In this document: positions 41,267 through 50,495 of the stretch, piece by piece
Layout: every line of letters starts with the position of its first letter
How positions within the stretch are numbered: position 1 is the first letter of the stretch
From: Rhodocyclales bacterium
Lineage (GTDB): Bacteria > Pseudomonadota > Gammaproteobacteria > Burkholderiales > Rhodocyclaceae
Length of the DNA stretch: 64,000 nucleotides
Direction: 5' to 3'
Assembly (NCBI GenBank): GCA_016215645.1
Contig: JACRIX010000021.1
Coordinates: 1 to 64,000 of the forward strand
Translations under genes and position numbers: made by a program
The notes under the pieces: generated by a model
The model's input: the letters and a program-made list of their open reading frames with translations, nothing else
Database searches by the model: none
Told to the model about the DNA's origin: nothing

Positions 41267-43080
41267 ATCGCAGTGTTCTGATATTCCTCAATGACCTGGC
41301 TATGGTCGTGCTCGCCTGGCTAGGTGCGTACTGGCTTCGCTTTAACCTCGACATACCTGCCGAGTTCCGCCTGTCGATGTGGACGTCGCTTTGGATCGTT
41401 GCGCCGGTGCAGGGCGTCGTGTTCTATGCCTTCGGTCTGTATCGCGGGATATGGCGCTTCGCCAGTGTTCCCGACCTCAAGCGTATCTTGTTGGCCAGCG
41501 GCGTCGCCGGGTTGGCAACACCTGCCGCACTGGTAATGACCCAGCATTCGCTGGTACCGCGTTCGGTATTCATTCTCAGCCCGCTGCTGCTGGTTCTGCT
41601 GATGGGGGGCGGGCGCTTCACTTACCGCGCCTGGAAAGATGGCCATCTCTTCCTGCGTCGCACCGGTGTAGGCACGCCAGTGCTTATTGTCGGTACAGGC
41701 GAGATGGCGATGCGCCTGATCAAGGAGTTGGAAGCCAGTCAGGTGTGGCGCGTGGTTGGCATCGTCGAGCCTGGATCGGGCCAGGCAGGACGCCAACTGG
41801 GAGGGGTGCCGATTCTAGGCGGACTGGACGACATCCGCGTCTACGCAGAACGATCCGAGGCACAGTCGGCGATCGTTGCGATGCCAACAGCGGCGGTCGC
41901 GGAGCGGCGCCGGGTTGCGGAAGCGATCGCCTACGCCGGGCTTTCAGCGTTGACCGTTCCTACGCTCGATGATCTGCTTGCCGGACGCGTCGCCATTTCC
42001 GCCATTCGCAAGGTCGAACTGGAGGATTTGCTCGGCCGTGATCGTGTGGCGCTTGACGAAGCCGGATTGTCGGAGTTGCTGCAAGGCAAAACCGTCTTGG
42101 TAACCGGCGCCGGGGGCTCCATTGGCGCAGAGCTATGCCGCCAGATCGCGCGCTTCCATCCAGGCAAGATGATTTTCATCGAGCAGTCTGAATATGCCCT
42201 CTACAGCATCGGGCAGGAGTTTGCTGATCGTTCGGTGACTTGCCTGATCGCGGACGTCAAGGATGCCAGTCGCATGCAGGTGATTTTTTCCGCGTATCAA
42301 CCCCACGTGGTCTTTCATGCAGCGGCCTACAAACATGTACCGCTGATGGAGTCCGCCAATGCGTGGGAGGCGGTGAGAAACAATGTCTTGGGCACCTTGA
42401 CCGTCGCACGTGCCGCCATGGCGGCGGGAGTGGGTGAGTTCGTGCTCATCTCGACCGACAAGGCCGTCAATCCGACCAATGTCATGGGAGCCAGCAAGCG
42501 CCTGGCCGAGATAGTTTGCCAGGCAGTGCAGAGTCAAACTCAGTCCACGCGCTTCGTGATGGTCCGTTTCGGCAATGTACTTGGGTCATCGGGTAGCGTG
42601 ATTCCACTTTTTCGAGAACAGATTGCGCGCGGAGGACCGGTCACCGTAACCCATCCCGAGATCATTCGCTATTTCATGCTGATTCCAGAAGCCGCACAGC
42701 TGGTTCTTCAGGCAGGCCTGATGGCGATGCGCGATGCCGAGGCGGGCCGGGTCTTTGTGCTCGATATGGGGGAACCGGTTCGAATCATCGACCTCGCTCG
42801 CGACATGATTCGCCTTTCGGGTTTCAGCGAAGAGGATATACGGATCGAGTTCACCGGGCTTCGTCCCGGTGAAAAGCTTTATGAAGAATTGCTGGCGGAT
42901 GGTGAGGCGACCTTGCCGACACCGCATCCCAAGCTTCGCATCGCGAAACCCTCGGCTATACCGGACGCTGCCTGGCTCAACGAACTGGAAGCCTGGTTGG
43001 CGCAGCCTTGTCGCGTCGAGGTGGATGTAAAGGATGGCCTCAAGCACCGAATTCCAGAATACTGTCCTGCCGTGAACTGA
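41263..43080 (+). CDS. Membrane nucleoside-diphosphate-sugar epimerase/dehydratase (CapD/PglF-like)
   Basis: TM N-terminus; VLVTGAGGSIGAELCRQIARF...HAAAYKHVPLMES...ISTDKAVNPTNVMGASKRLAE. Confidence 0.92.
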   Translation: MNRSVLIFLNDLAMVVLAWLGAYWLRFNLDIPAEFRLSMWTSLWIVAPVQGVVFYAFGLYRGIWRFASVPDLKRILLASGVAGLATPAALVMTQHSLVPRSVFILSPLLLVLLMGGGRFTYRAWKDGHLFLRRTGVGTPVLIVGTGEMAMRLIKELEASQVWRVVGIVEPGSGQAGRQLGGVPILGGLDDIRVYAERSEAQSAIVAMPTAAVAERRRVAEAIAYAGLSALTVPTLDDLLAGRVAISAIRKVELEDLLGRDRVALDEAGLSELLQGKTVLVTGAGGSIGAELCRQIARFHPGKMIFIEQSEYALYSIGQEFADRSVTCLIADVKDASRMQVIFSAYQPHVVFHAAAYKHVPLMESANAWEAVRNNVLGTLTVARAAMAAGVGEFVLISTDKAVNPTNVMGASKRLAEIVCQAVQSQTQSTRFVMVRFGNVLGSSGSVIPLFREQIARGGPVTVTHPEIIRYFMLIPEAAQLVLQAGLMAMRDAEAGRVFVLDMGEPVRIIDLARDMIRLSGFSEEDIRIEFTGLRPGEKLYEELLADGEATLPTPHPKLRIAKPSAIPDAAWLNELEAWLAQPCRVEVDVKDGLKHRIPEYCPAVN

Positions 43081-43083
43081 AGG

Positions 43084-43138
43084 TTTTCCACCACTTCTGC
43101 ACACCTTACCCACAGCATTTCCACACCTTGTCCACTTA
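43084..43138 (+). promoter_or_regulatory. Array of five 11-bp DnaA-box-like direct repeats upstream of dnaB
   Basis: TTTTCCACCAC/TTCTGCACACC/TTACCCACAGC/ATTTCCACACC/TTGTCCACTTA at 43084, 43095, 43106, 43117, 43128. Confidence 0.75.
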
Positions 43139-43188
43139 ACACTGCGCTGTCCAGAGGCTAGACTCCCGGCTTCACTTCGGAGACATCG

Positions 43189-44583
43189 ATGGCACAGGTC
43201 CGCGCCTTCACCCCCCCGCAACCGCTGGATTCGCAGGTTGCCGCGCTTAAACTTCCCCCGCATTCCATCGAGGCCGAACAATCGCTGATCGGTGGTCTGC
43301 TGATTGACAATGCGGCGTGGGACCGCATCGGCGATGTGGTGCGCGAGACGGATTTTTATCGCGATGATCATCGTCGCATCTTCCGCCACATCGGCAAACT
43401 GATTCAACACGGTCGGCCCGCTGACGTCGTCACGGTCTACGAATCGATTGAGGCATCGAACGAAGTCGATCAGACCGGTGGCCTGGCCTATCTCGGCGAG
43501 ATCGCCAATTCGACGCCCTCGGCGGCGAACATTCGACGCTACGCGGAGATCGTGCGCGAGCGCGCCATCCTGCGCCAACTCGTCACCGTGGGGGACGAGA
43601 TTGCGGGAAACGCGCTGAATCCCGCCGGCCGCGAGGTGAAGACCCTGCTCGACGAGGCCGAGCAGAAGATCTTCCAGATTGCCGAAGCCGGCAACCGCAA
43701 CAATGCCGGATTCGTCGCCATCCAGCCGTTGCTCGGCGAAGTCGTTGAGCGCATGGAATCGCTGTTGGCGCGCGATAGCCAGTCGGACATTACCGGCGTT
43801 GCCACCGGCTTTGTCGATCTGGACAGGATGACCTCCGGCCTGCAACCCGGTGACATGATTGTGGTTGCGGGCAGGCCTGCGATGGGCAAGACGGCATTTG
43901 CATTGAATATTGCGGAGTATGTCGGCGTCGAGCAGCGTTTGCCGGTGGCCATCTTCAGCCTGGAAATGTCGGGTCCGCAGCTGGCGACGCGTTTCCTGTC
44001 CTCCGTCGGGCGCATTGACCAGTCGAAATTGCGCACGGGGCGGCTCACCGATGACGAATGGGACCGCATGACGGTGGCGCTGGGCAAACTGCACGAAGCG
44101 CCGATCCATATCGATGAAACCGGCGCGATCAATTCCACCGACCTGCGCGCGCGCGCGCGTCGCCTGCATCGGCAATTCGGCAAGCTGGGGCTGATCGTCA
44201 TCGACTACCTGCAACTGATGAGTTCCAATCGCGACGGCGAGAATCGCGCCACCGAGATTTCCGAGATTTCTCGCTCGATCAAGGCGCTGGCCAAGGAATT
44301 GCAGGTGCCGATCATTGCCCTGTCGCAGCTATCGCGAAAGGTCGAAGAGCGCAACGACAAGCGGCCCTTGATGAGCGACTTGCGTGAATCCGGCGCCATC
44401 GAGCAGGATGCCGACATCATCCTGATGATGTACCGCGAGGAATATTACAAGCCGGACACGCAGGACAAGGGTACCGCCGAAGCCATTATCGGCAAGCACC
44501 GCAACGGCCCCGTGGGTACCGTTCGACTTACCTTCATCGGCGAATACACGCGGTTCGAAAACCACGCATCCGGCTCATATTGA
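43189..44583 (+). CDS. dnaB: Replicative DNA helicase
   Basis: PPHSIEAEQSLIGGLLIDNAAWDRIGDVV...VVAGRPAMGKTAFALNIAEY...DYLQLMSS. Confidence 0.98.
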   Translation: MAQVRAFTPPQPLDSQVAALKLPPHSIEAEQSLIGGLLIDNAAWDRIGDVVRETDFYRDDHRRIFRHIGKLIQHGRPADVVTVYESIEASNEVDQTGGLAYLGEIANSTPSAANIRRYAEIVRERAILRQLVTVGDEIAGNALNPAGREVKTLLDEAEQKIFQIAEAGNRNNAGFVAIQPLLGEVVERMESLLARDSQSDITGVATGFVDLDRMTSGLQPGDMIVVAGRPAMGKTAFALNIAEYVGVEQRLPVAIFSLEMSGPQLATRFLSSVGRIDQSKLRTGRLTDDEWDRMTVALGKLHEAPIHIDETGAINSTDLRARARRLHRQFGKLGLIVIDYLQLMSSNRDGENRATEISEISRSIKALAKELQVPIIALSQLSRKVEERNDKRPLMSDLRESGAIEQDADIILMMYREEYYKPDTQDKGTAEAIIGKHRNGPVGTVRLTFIGEYTRFENHASGSY

Positions 44584-44604
44584 GCCGGATGCGTGGTTTT
44601 GCCT
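44558..44604. terminator. Bidirectional terminator between convergent dnaB and phoH
   Basis: AAAACCACGCATCCGGCTCA-tat-TGAGCCGGATGCGTGGTTTT, perfect 20-bp stem with A/T tails on both sides. Confidence 0.9.
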
Positions 44605-44608
44605 TTGC

Positions 44609-46054
44609 CTACAAGACCTCGCCGGCGTGCTCGGCCAGACGGGAGCGTTCGCCGCGTTGCAGCGTGACATGGCCCGAATGCGGCCAACCCTTGAAACGGT
44701 CCACCACGTACGTCAGGCCTGAACTGCCCTCGGTCAGATAGGGCGTATCGATCTGGGCGATGTTGCCCAGGCAGACCACTTTGGTTCCCGGACCGGCGCG
44801 CGTGATCAGCGTCTTCATCTGCTTGGGTGTCAGGTTCTGTGCCTCGTCGATGATGAGGAACTTGTTCAGGAAGGTGCGGCCACGCATGAAGTTCAGCGAC
44901 TTGACCTTGATTCGGCTGCGGATCAGGTCCATGGTGGCGGCCCGGCCCCAGTCACCGCCGTAGGTGGCGCCGGCGTGCGCACCGGACGGCGTTTCGGCCG
45001 GCTTGTTGAGTACGTCGAGATTGTCTTCCAGCGCGCCCATCCAGGGGGTCATCTTTTCTTCTTCGGTGCCGGGAAGGAAACCGATGTCCTCGCCTACCGG
45101 CACGGTGACCCGGGTAATGATGATTTCGGTGAAGAGTTTGGTCTCCAGGGTCTGGGTCAGGGCCGCCGCCAGAGTTAACAGGGTCTTGCCGGTGCCGGCC
45201 TGGCCGAGCAGGGTGACGAAATCGATGTCCGGGTTCATCAGCAGGTTCAGCGCAAAGTTCTGCTCGCGATTCCGTGCCGTGATGCCCCATACGGCATTCT
45301 TGGCATGGCTGTAGTCGATCAGGGTTTCCAGTTCCGCCGTCTTGCCAGCGCCGACTTTGACCCAGGCCTGCAGCGGTTGCGGACCCTCCTGCCAGACAAA
45401 TTCGTTGATCAGCATTTCCGCACAGAGCGGGCCACGGATCCGGTAATAGGTACGGCTGTCCTTCTTCCAGGACTCCAGTCCCTTGCCGTGGGTGTCCCAG
45501 AAGTCCGGCGGCAATTCGCGCGTACCGGTGTAGAGGAGGTCGGTGTCCTCCAGTACCTTGTCGTTGAAGTAATCCTGCGCCTCCAGGCCGAGCGCGCGGG
45601 CCTTGATGCGCATGTTGATGTCCTTGGACACCAGGATGACCGGACGCTTGGGGAACTTCTGCCCCAGGTGCATGACGACACCGATGATCTGATTGTCGGC
45701 CTTGGCGGTGGGCAGGGAACTGGGCAGGATGCCGTTGATGGCCTCGGTCTGAAAAAAGAGGCGGCCGGTTGCGAGATCGCGGGAGACTTCGGTCAGGTCA
45801 ATGCCATGTGCCATGTCATGCTCGGCACCGGACACGATTTCATCCAGCAAGCGGCTGCTCTGGCGCGCGTTGCGGGCAACCTCTGACATGCCCTTTTTGT
45901 TGGCGTCGAGTTCCTCGAGCGTCATCATGGGTACGTAGATGTCGTGCTCTTCGAAGCGGAAGAGACTCAGCGGATCATGCATCAACACATTGGTGTCAAG
46001 CACGAACAGCTTGGTGAGGGAATTTTTTTGGGCCTTGGCGCGCTTGGCGTTCAT
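44609..46054 (-). CDS. PIN-PhoH family ATPase
   Basis: N-terminal PIN LFVLDTNVLMHDPLSLFRFEEHDIYVPMMTLEELD; C-terminal PhoH LLGQAGTGKTLLTLAAALTQ, FLIIDEAQNLTPKQMKTLITRAGPGTKVVCLGNIAQID. Confidence 0.93.
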   Translation of the reverse strand: MNAKRAKAQKNSLTKLFVLDTNVLMHDPLSLFRFEEHDIYVPMMTLEELDANKKGMSEVARNARQSSRLLDEIVSGAEHDMAHGIDLTEVSRDLATGRLFFQTEAINGILPSSLPTAKADNQIIGVVMHLGQKFPKRPVILVSKDINMRIKARALGLEAQDYFNDKVLEDTDLLYTGTRELPPDFWDTHGKGLESWKKDSRTYYRIRGPLCAEMLINEFVWQEGPQPLQAWVKVGAGKTAELETLIDYSHAKNAVWGITARNREQNFALNLLMNPDIDFVTLLGQAGTGKTLLTLAAALTQTLETKLFTEIIITRVTVPVGEDIGFLPGTEEEKMTPWMGALEDNLDVLNKPAETPSGAHAGATYGGDWGRAATMDLIRSRIKVKSLNFMRGRTFLNKFLIIDEAQNLTPKQMKTLITRAGPGTKVVCLGNIAQIDTPYLTEGSSGLTYVVDRFKGWPHSGHVTLQRGERSRLAEHAGEVL

Positions 46055-46152
46055 TGCGGAACCTCAGGAAGTTCAGTCGGCCGCATCACGATAGCCAGCC
46101 GCGGCATGGGCGAAGACGACGGGCAAGGGCCGAATCCGGCCCTTGTTTCGGA

Positions 46153-46644
46153 TTACAGCTTGCGAACGGCCTCAAGCACCGCGAGGGCATTGCCGTCGGC
46201 CTTGGTGGCCCGCCATTCCTGGTGAAGGAGGCCATGGGCGTCGATCAGGAAGGTGCTGCGCTCGATGCCGAGCACCTTTTTGCCGTAGAGCATCTTGTTC
46301 TTGACTACGTCGAACATGCGGCAGAGTACGCCTTCGATGTCGGAAATCAGTTCGAAGGGCAGGCCGAGCTTGGCCTTGAAGCCTTCGTGCGACTTCAGCG
46401 AGTCGCGCGAGACTCCCAGCACCAGACAGCCGGCCTTGACGAAGTCGGCGTGCAGGTCGCGGAACTGCTGCGCCTGGGTGGTACAGCCGGGAGTGTTGTC
46501 CTTGGGGTAGAAATAAAGCACCACCGGTTTGCCACGATGGGCCGAAAGCGTGAACTCGCCTCCGGTGGCCGGCACGGTGAAATCGGGTACGTGCAGTCCG
46601 ATTGCCGATGGGGTCGATGGAGTGGACTTGAAGGTTTCAATCAT
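46153..46644 (-). CDS. Bcp-type peroxiredoxin
   Basis: PVVLYFYPKDNTPGCTTQAQQFRDLHADFVKAGCLVLGVSRDS. Confidence 0.94.
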   Translation of the reverse strand: MIETFKSTPSTPSAIGLHVPDFTVPATGGEFTLSAHRGKPVVLYFYPKDNTPGCTTQAQQFRDLHADFVKAGCLVLGVSRDSLKSHEGFKAKLGLPFELISDIEGVLCRMFDVVKNKMLYGKKVLGIERSTFLIDAHGLLHQEWRATKADGNALAVLEAVRKL

Positions 46645-47567
46645 GCAGCTTCCTTCCAGGTGGATAGAAATTCCTCGCCTTGGACCATCAGCAGGCCGGA
46701 GCGCCCGGGGATTTCTCCGCGCAGGATTTCATGGCGAGGCAGTGAGGCGGGATCGAGCGTGTCGCGCAAGGTGCCCAGCGCTACCATTTCGTAGCCCTGT
46801 TCGCGCCAGGTGGTGAGCAGGCGCTCCAGGGTGTCGCCGAACTTGAGGCCTTCGAGTTCGGCGTGCAGCGTAAAGACGTGATCCCGCGGTGATTCAGCGG
46901 TGAGCCGTGCCAGATGGAGATGCACGTTCTCAGGCGTCAGTTGGTCGATTCCGATGAGTTCGTCGAGGGTTGGCAGGGTCGTCGGCAGTTGGGGGCAGGT
47001 GACGATTTCTGCGTTCCAGACGGGGATGAATGGGTGAGTGCCTCGGCAATCCGAGGCCCAGCGATAGCCGAGGCGCTGAGTCATCCGCAAGGCGTGGGCA
47101 TTCATCTGCCAGCCGGCAGCGCCATGGCCGGGCGAGTCCTCGCCGAACACCTCGGCGTAACGCAGGTGAGCACGACGCATTTCATGCTCCGTCCAGGCCG
47201 CATCGGCCTGTTCCACGCCATCCTGCCACTTGACGTGGTCCCAGCAATGGATCGCCGTTTCGAATCCGGCGTCGCGGGTGGCGCGCATGATGTCGGCACC
47301 GCGCCGGCCGATGTCGGGGCCCGGCAACAGGGTGCCATACATGAGGGTCTTGAGACCGTAGTGTGAGACCACCGAGGTGCGCTGCACCTTCTGCATGAAC
47401 CCGGGGCGAAACACGCGCCTGATGGCGCGACCGGTGTGGTCCGGGCCCAGCGAAAACAAAAAGCTGGCACCGGCGTGATGGCGGCGCAGGATCTCGACCA
47501 GGCGCGGGACCCCCTGCAGGGTGCCGCGCCAGGTGTCGACGTCGATTTTCAGTGCCAGCTTCGGCAT
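46641..47567 (-). CDS. arnD: ArnD-like polysaccharide deacetylase (formyl-Ara4N-undecaprenol deformylase)
   Basis: MPKLALKIDVDTWRGTLQGVPRLVEILRRHHAGASFLFSLGPDHTGRAIRRVFRPGFM; position in arn operon. Confidence 0.88.
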   Translation of the reverse strand: MPKLALKIDVDTWRGTLQGVPRLVEILRRHHAGASFLFSLGPDHTGRAIRRVFRPGFMQKVQRTSVVSHYGLKTLMYGTLLPGPDIGRRGADIMRATRDAGFETAIHCWDHVKWQDGVEQADAAWTEHEMRRAHLRYAEVFGEDSPGHGAAGWQMNAHALRMTQRLGYRWASDCRGTHPFIPVWNAEIVTCPQLPTTLPTLDELIGIDQLTPENVHLHLARLTAESPRDHVFTLHAELEGLKFGDTLERLLTTWREQGYEMVALGTLRDTLDPASLPRHEILRGEIPGRSGLLMVQGEEFLSTWKEAA

Positions 47568-47572
47568 GAAGC

Positions 47573-48616
47573 TCAATCCATCAACTTGCGGGCTTCGGCC
47601 ACGTCAGTGCGATAGGCTTCGAAGATGCCGCGCAGCGCGTCTTCGAACGTGACTTTCGGTTCCCAGTCGAGGTCGGCCATGGTGTTGGTGATCTTCGGAA
47701 CGCGGTGCTGGGTGTCCTGGTAGCCCTTGCCGTAATACTCCGCGGACGTTGTTTCGAGCACTTTGACCTTGGCGACGCTCTCCGCATATTCCGGGTACTG
47801 TTTGGCCAGGTCGAGCATCAGGGTGGCCAGCTCGCGAATCGAGTAGTTGTTCCTGGGATTGCCGATGTTGTAGATCTTGCCGTTGGCAATGCCGTCCTTG
47901 TTCTCGATGATCTTCATCAGCGCATCGATGCCGTCTGTCACATAAGTAAAGGAACGCTTCTGGGCACCGCCATCGACCAGCTTGATCGGTTCGCTGCGCA
48001 CGATGTGACCGAGGAACTGGGTGATCACGCGCGAGCTGCCCTCCTTTGGCGTGTGAATCGAATCCAGCCCCGGTCCGATCCAGTTGAAGGGGCGGAACAA
48101 TGTGTATTGCAGGCCTTCCTGCTGCCCGTAAGCGTGGATCACGCGATCCATCATCTGCTTGGCGCAGGCGTAGATCCAGCGCGGCTTGTTGATCGGGCCA
48201 TAGATCAGGGGCGAGTTCTCGGGATCAAACTCCGGGTCCTGGCTCATGCCATAGACCTCGGATGTCGACGGGAAAATCACGCGCTTCTTGTACTTGACGG
48301 CCTGGCGGACGATGGGAAGGTTGGCTTCGAAGTCGAGTTCGAAGACGCGCAGGGGTTCCTTGACGTAAGTGGCCGGCGTGGCGATGGCCACCAGCGGGAG
48401 GATCACGTCGCACTTCTTGACGTGGTACTCGATCCACTCCTTGTTGATGGTGATGTCGCCTTCAAAGAAGTGAAAGCGGGGGTTATCCATCAGGTCAGTG
48501 ACACGTTCCGAGTTCATGTCCATGCCATAGACCTCCCAGTCGGTGGTGTTCATGATGCGCTGGGAGAGGTGATGGCCAATGAAACCATTGACGCCAAGGA
48601 TGAGGATTTTTTTCAT
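47573..48616 (-). CDS. UDP-glucuronate decarboxylase/dehydrogenase (ArnA C-terminal domain as a separate protein)
   Basis: MKKILILGVNGFIGHHLSQRI...EVYGMDMNSERV...FPSTSEVYGM...SYTDGIDAL-type SDR. Confidence 0.9.
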   Translation of the reverse strand: MKKILILGVNGFIGHHLSQRIMNTTDWEVYGMDMNSERVTDLMDNPRFHFFEGDITINKEWIEYHVKKCDVILPLVAIATPATYVKEPLRVFELDFEANLPIVRQAVKYKKRVIFPSTSEVYGMSQDPEFDPENSPLIYGPINKPRWIYACAKQMMDRVIHAYGQQEGLQYTLFRPFNWIGPGLDSIHTPKEGSSRVITQFLGHIVRSEPIKLVDGGAQKRSFTYVTDGIDALMKIIENKDGIANGKIYNIGNPRNNYSIRELATLMLDLAKQYPEYAESVAKVKVLETTSAEYYGKGYQDTQHRVPKITNTMADLDWEPKVTFEDALRGIFEAYRTDVAEARKLMD

Positions 48617-49548
48617 GACAGAGGGAGGGGTGAACTCAAAATCGCGTTGGACTGGTCGCCGGCCTCGGCCGGGAGCAGCGGTGAGCCCTGCAATTCTACC
48701 GCGAGCAGGCGCAAAAGCTTGCCGTCACCGCATTCGGCATACAGTCGGCCGTCGCGGGTGAACAGGGTGGGTCGCCCGCCATACGGACCGGTTTCGCCGG
48801 TTGGGTGCAGGGAGCGCAAGACGGTAAGACGACCATTCCGGGTATCGCAGTATGCGCCCGGATAAGGCGGGGCCACGGCGCGAATCAGGTTGTGCACCTC
48901 CTGGGCGCTGCGGCTCCAGTCGATGCGCCCGTCTTCTGCCTTGCGACCGCCGAAATAGCTGCCGGAGGCCAGGTTCTGAGCCTGCCCGCGTGTGGTACCG
49001 GCAAGCATCTCCGGCAGTATGCGGTTGAGCGCAATTTCGGCGGCCAGGGTCACCTTGTTGAAGACCTCGAAGGCCGTGTCGTTGGGCAGGATCGGTACCG
49101 CCTGCTGGGCCAGGATGGCGCCGGCGTCGGGCTTCTCGACCATGCCGTGCAAGGTGGCCCCGGTTTCCCGTTCGCCATGGATGACGGCCCAATTCACCGG
49201 CACCCGCCCGCGGTACTTCGGCAACAGCGATCCGTGCATGTTCCAGGCGCCTTGGGGTGCCAGCGCCAGCAGGGGTGCCTTGAGCATCAGGCGATAATAG
49301 AAGGAAAACAGGTAGTCGGGCTGCAGGGCCGCCAGCATCGCCACGAGGGCGGGATCGTTGGGATCGTCCGGCGTGATCACCGGAATATCGTGTTGTGCCG
49401 CAAGTTCGGCGACGCTGCTGAACCAGATGTTCTCGTTCGGATTGTCGGTGTGGGTGACGACCGTCGCCACGTCGATACCGTGGGCCAGCAGCACCGACAG
49501 GCAGCGCACGCCAACGTTGTGGTAGGCAAAAACGATGGCGCGGCTCAT
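48613..49548 (-). CDS. Formyltransferase (ArnA N-terminal domain as a separate protein)
   Basis: RAIVFAYHNVGVRCLSVLLAHGIDVATVVTHTD...YRMLKAP...WNMHGSLLPKYRGRVPVNWAVIHGERETGATLH. Confidence 0.9.
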   Translation of the reverse strand: MSRAIVFAYHNVGVRCLSVLLAHGIDVATVVTHTDNPNENIWFSSVAELAAQHDIPVITPDDPNDPALVAMLAALQPDYLFSFYYRLMLKAPLLALAPQGAWNMHGSLLPKYRGRVPVNWAVIHGERETGATLHGMVEKPDAGAILAQQAVPILPNDTAFEVFNKVTLAAEIALNRILPEMLAGTTRGQAQNLASGSYFGGRKAEDGRIDWSRSAQEVHNLIRAVAPPYPGAYCDTRNGRLTVLRSLHPTGETGPYGGRPTLFTRDGRLYAECGDGKLLRLLAVELQGSPLLPAEAGDQSNAILSSPLPLS

Positions 49549-50495
49549 TTTTCCGTCGGCGCCTCGCGCTCAAGGATGGCATCCACCAGATAGCGCGGGC
49601 GGTGGCGCACCTGCTGGTATACCCGCCCGACGTACTCGCCGAGCAGGCCGATACCGAACAAGGCCAGCCCGATAAGGAAGAACATCAGCGCGAACAGGGT
49701 AAACAAGCCCTCGGCCTCCGGTCCGATGATCAGTCGCCGGACGATCAGGAGGACGAACAGGGCGGCCGAACCCAGTGAGACCAGGATGCCGAGCATGGAA
49801 AACCACTGCAGTGGCACCAGGGAAAACCCGGTCATCAGGTCGAAGTTGAGACGAATCAGGCTGTAAAGCGAGTATTTCGACTCGCCGGCAGCGCGTTCCT
49901 CGTGCTCGACCACGACTTCGGCCGGATTGCGGGCGAAGGTGTAGGCCAGCGCCGGGATGAAGGTGGCGACTTCTTTGCAACTGTTGATGGCATTGACCAC
50001 GCTGCGCGAGTAGGCGCGCAGCATGTTGCCCTGGTCGGTGATCTTGATGCGCGTGATCTTTTCGCGCAGGCGGTTCATGGCCTTGGACGCCCAGGTGCGA
50101 AACAGGCTGTCCTGGCGCTTGCGGCGGATGCTGCCGACGTAGTCGTGGCCTTCGCGCATCTTGGCGATCAGTTTGTGGATTTCTTCGGGGGGATTCTGCA
50201 GATCGGCGTCGAGCGTGAGGATGATCTCGCCTCGGCAATGCTCGAATCCGGCCATGATCGCCATGTGCTGGCCGGCATTGGCGGCGAACAGAATCACCCG
50301 CGTGACGTCAGGCCGCATTTCAAACTGTTCGCGCAGGATCGCGGCCGAGCGATCACGTGAGCCGTCATTGACGAAGACGACCTCGTAGCGTTCTCCCAGC
50401 GCGTCCAGCGCCGGGTAGAGGCGGGCGAACAAGGTGGCGAGGCCCGATTCCTCGTTGTAGACGGGGATGACGATGGAGAGCGTTGGGGGGGTCAT
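49545..50495 (-). CDS. arnC: ArnC-type undecaprenyl-phosphate glycosyltransferase
   Basis: LSIVIPVYNEESGLATLFARLYPALDALGERYEVVFVNDGSRDRS...LTLDADLQNPPEEI plus two C-terminal TMs. Confidence 0.9.
   Translation of the reverse strand: MTPPTLSIVIPVYNEESGLATLFARLYPALDALGERYEVVFVNDGSRDRSAAILREQFEMRPDVTRVILFAANAGQHMAIMAGFEHCRGEIILTLDADLQNPPEEIHKLIAKMREGHDYVGSIRRKRQDSLFRTWASKAMNRLREKITRIKITDQGNMLRAYSRSVVNAINSCKEVATFIPALAYTFARNPAEVVVEHEERAAGESKYSLYSLIRLNFDLMTGFSLVPLQWFSMLGILVSLGSAALFVLLIVRRLIIGPEAEGLFTLFALMFFLIGLALFGIGLLGEYVGRVYQQVRHRPRYLVDAILEREAPTEK

Noticed and set aside
44146-44160. GCGCGCGCGCG simple repeat in dnaB
   Set aside because: Encodes RARAR in a conserved stretch (LRARARRLHRQFG); ordinary arginine/alanine codon usage.
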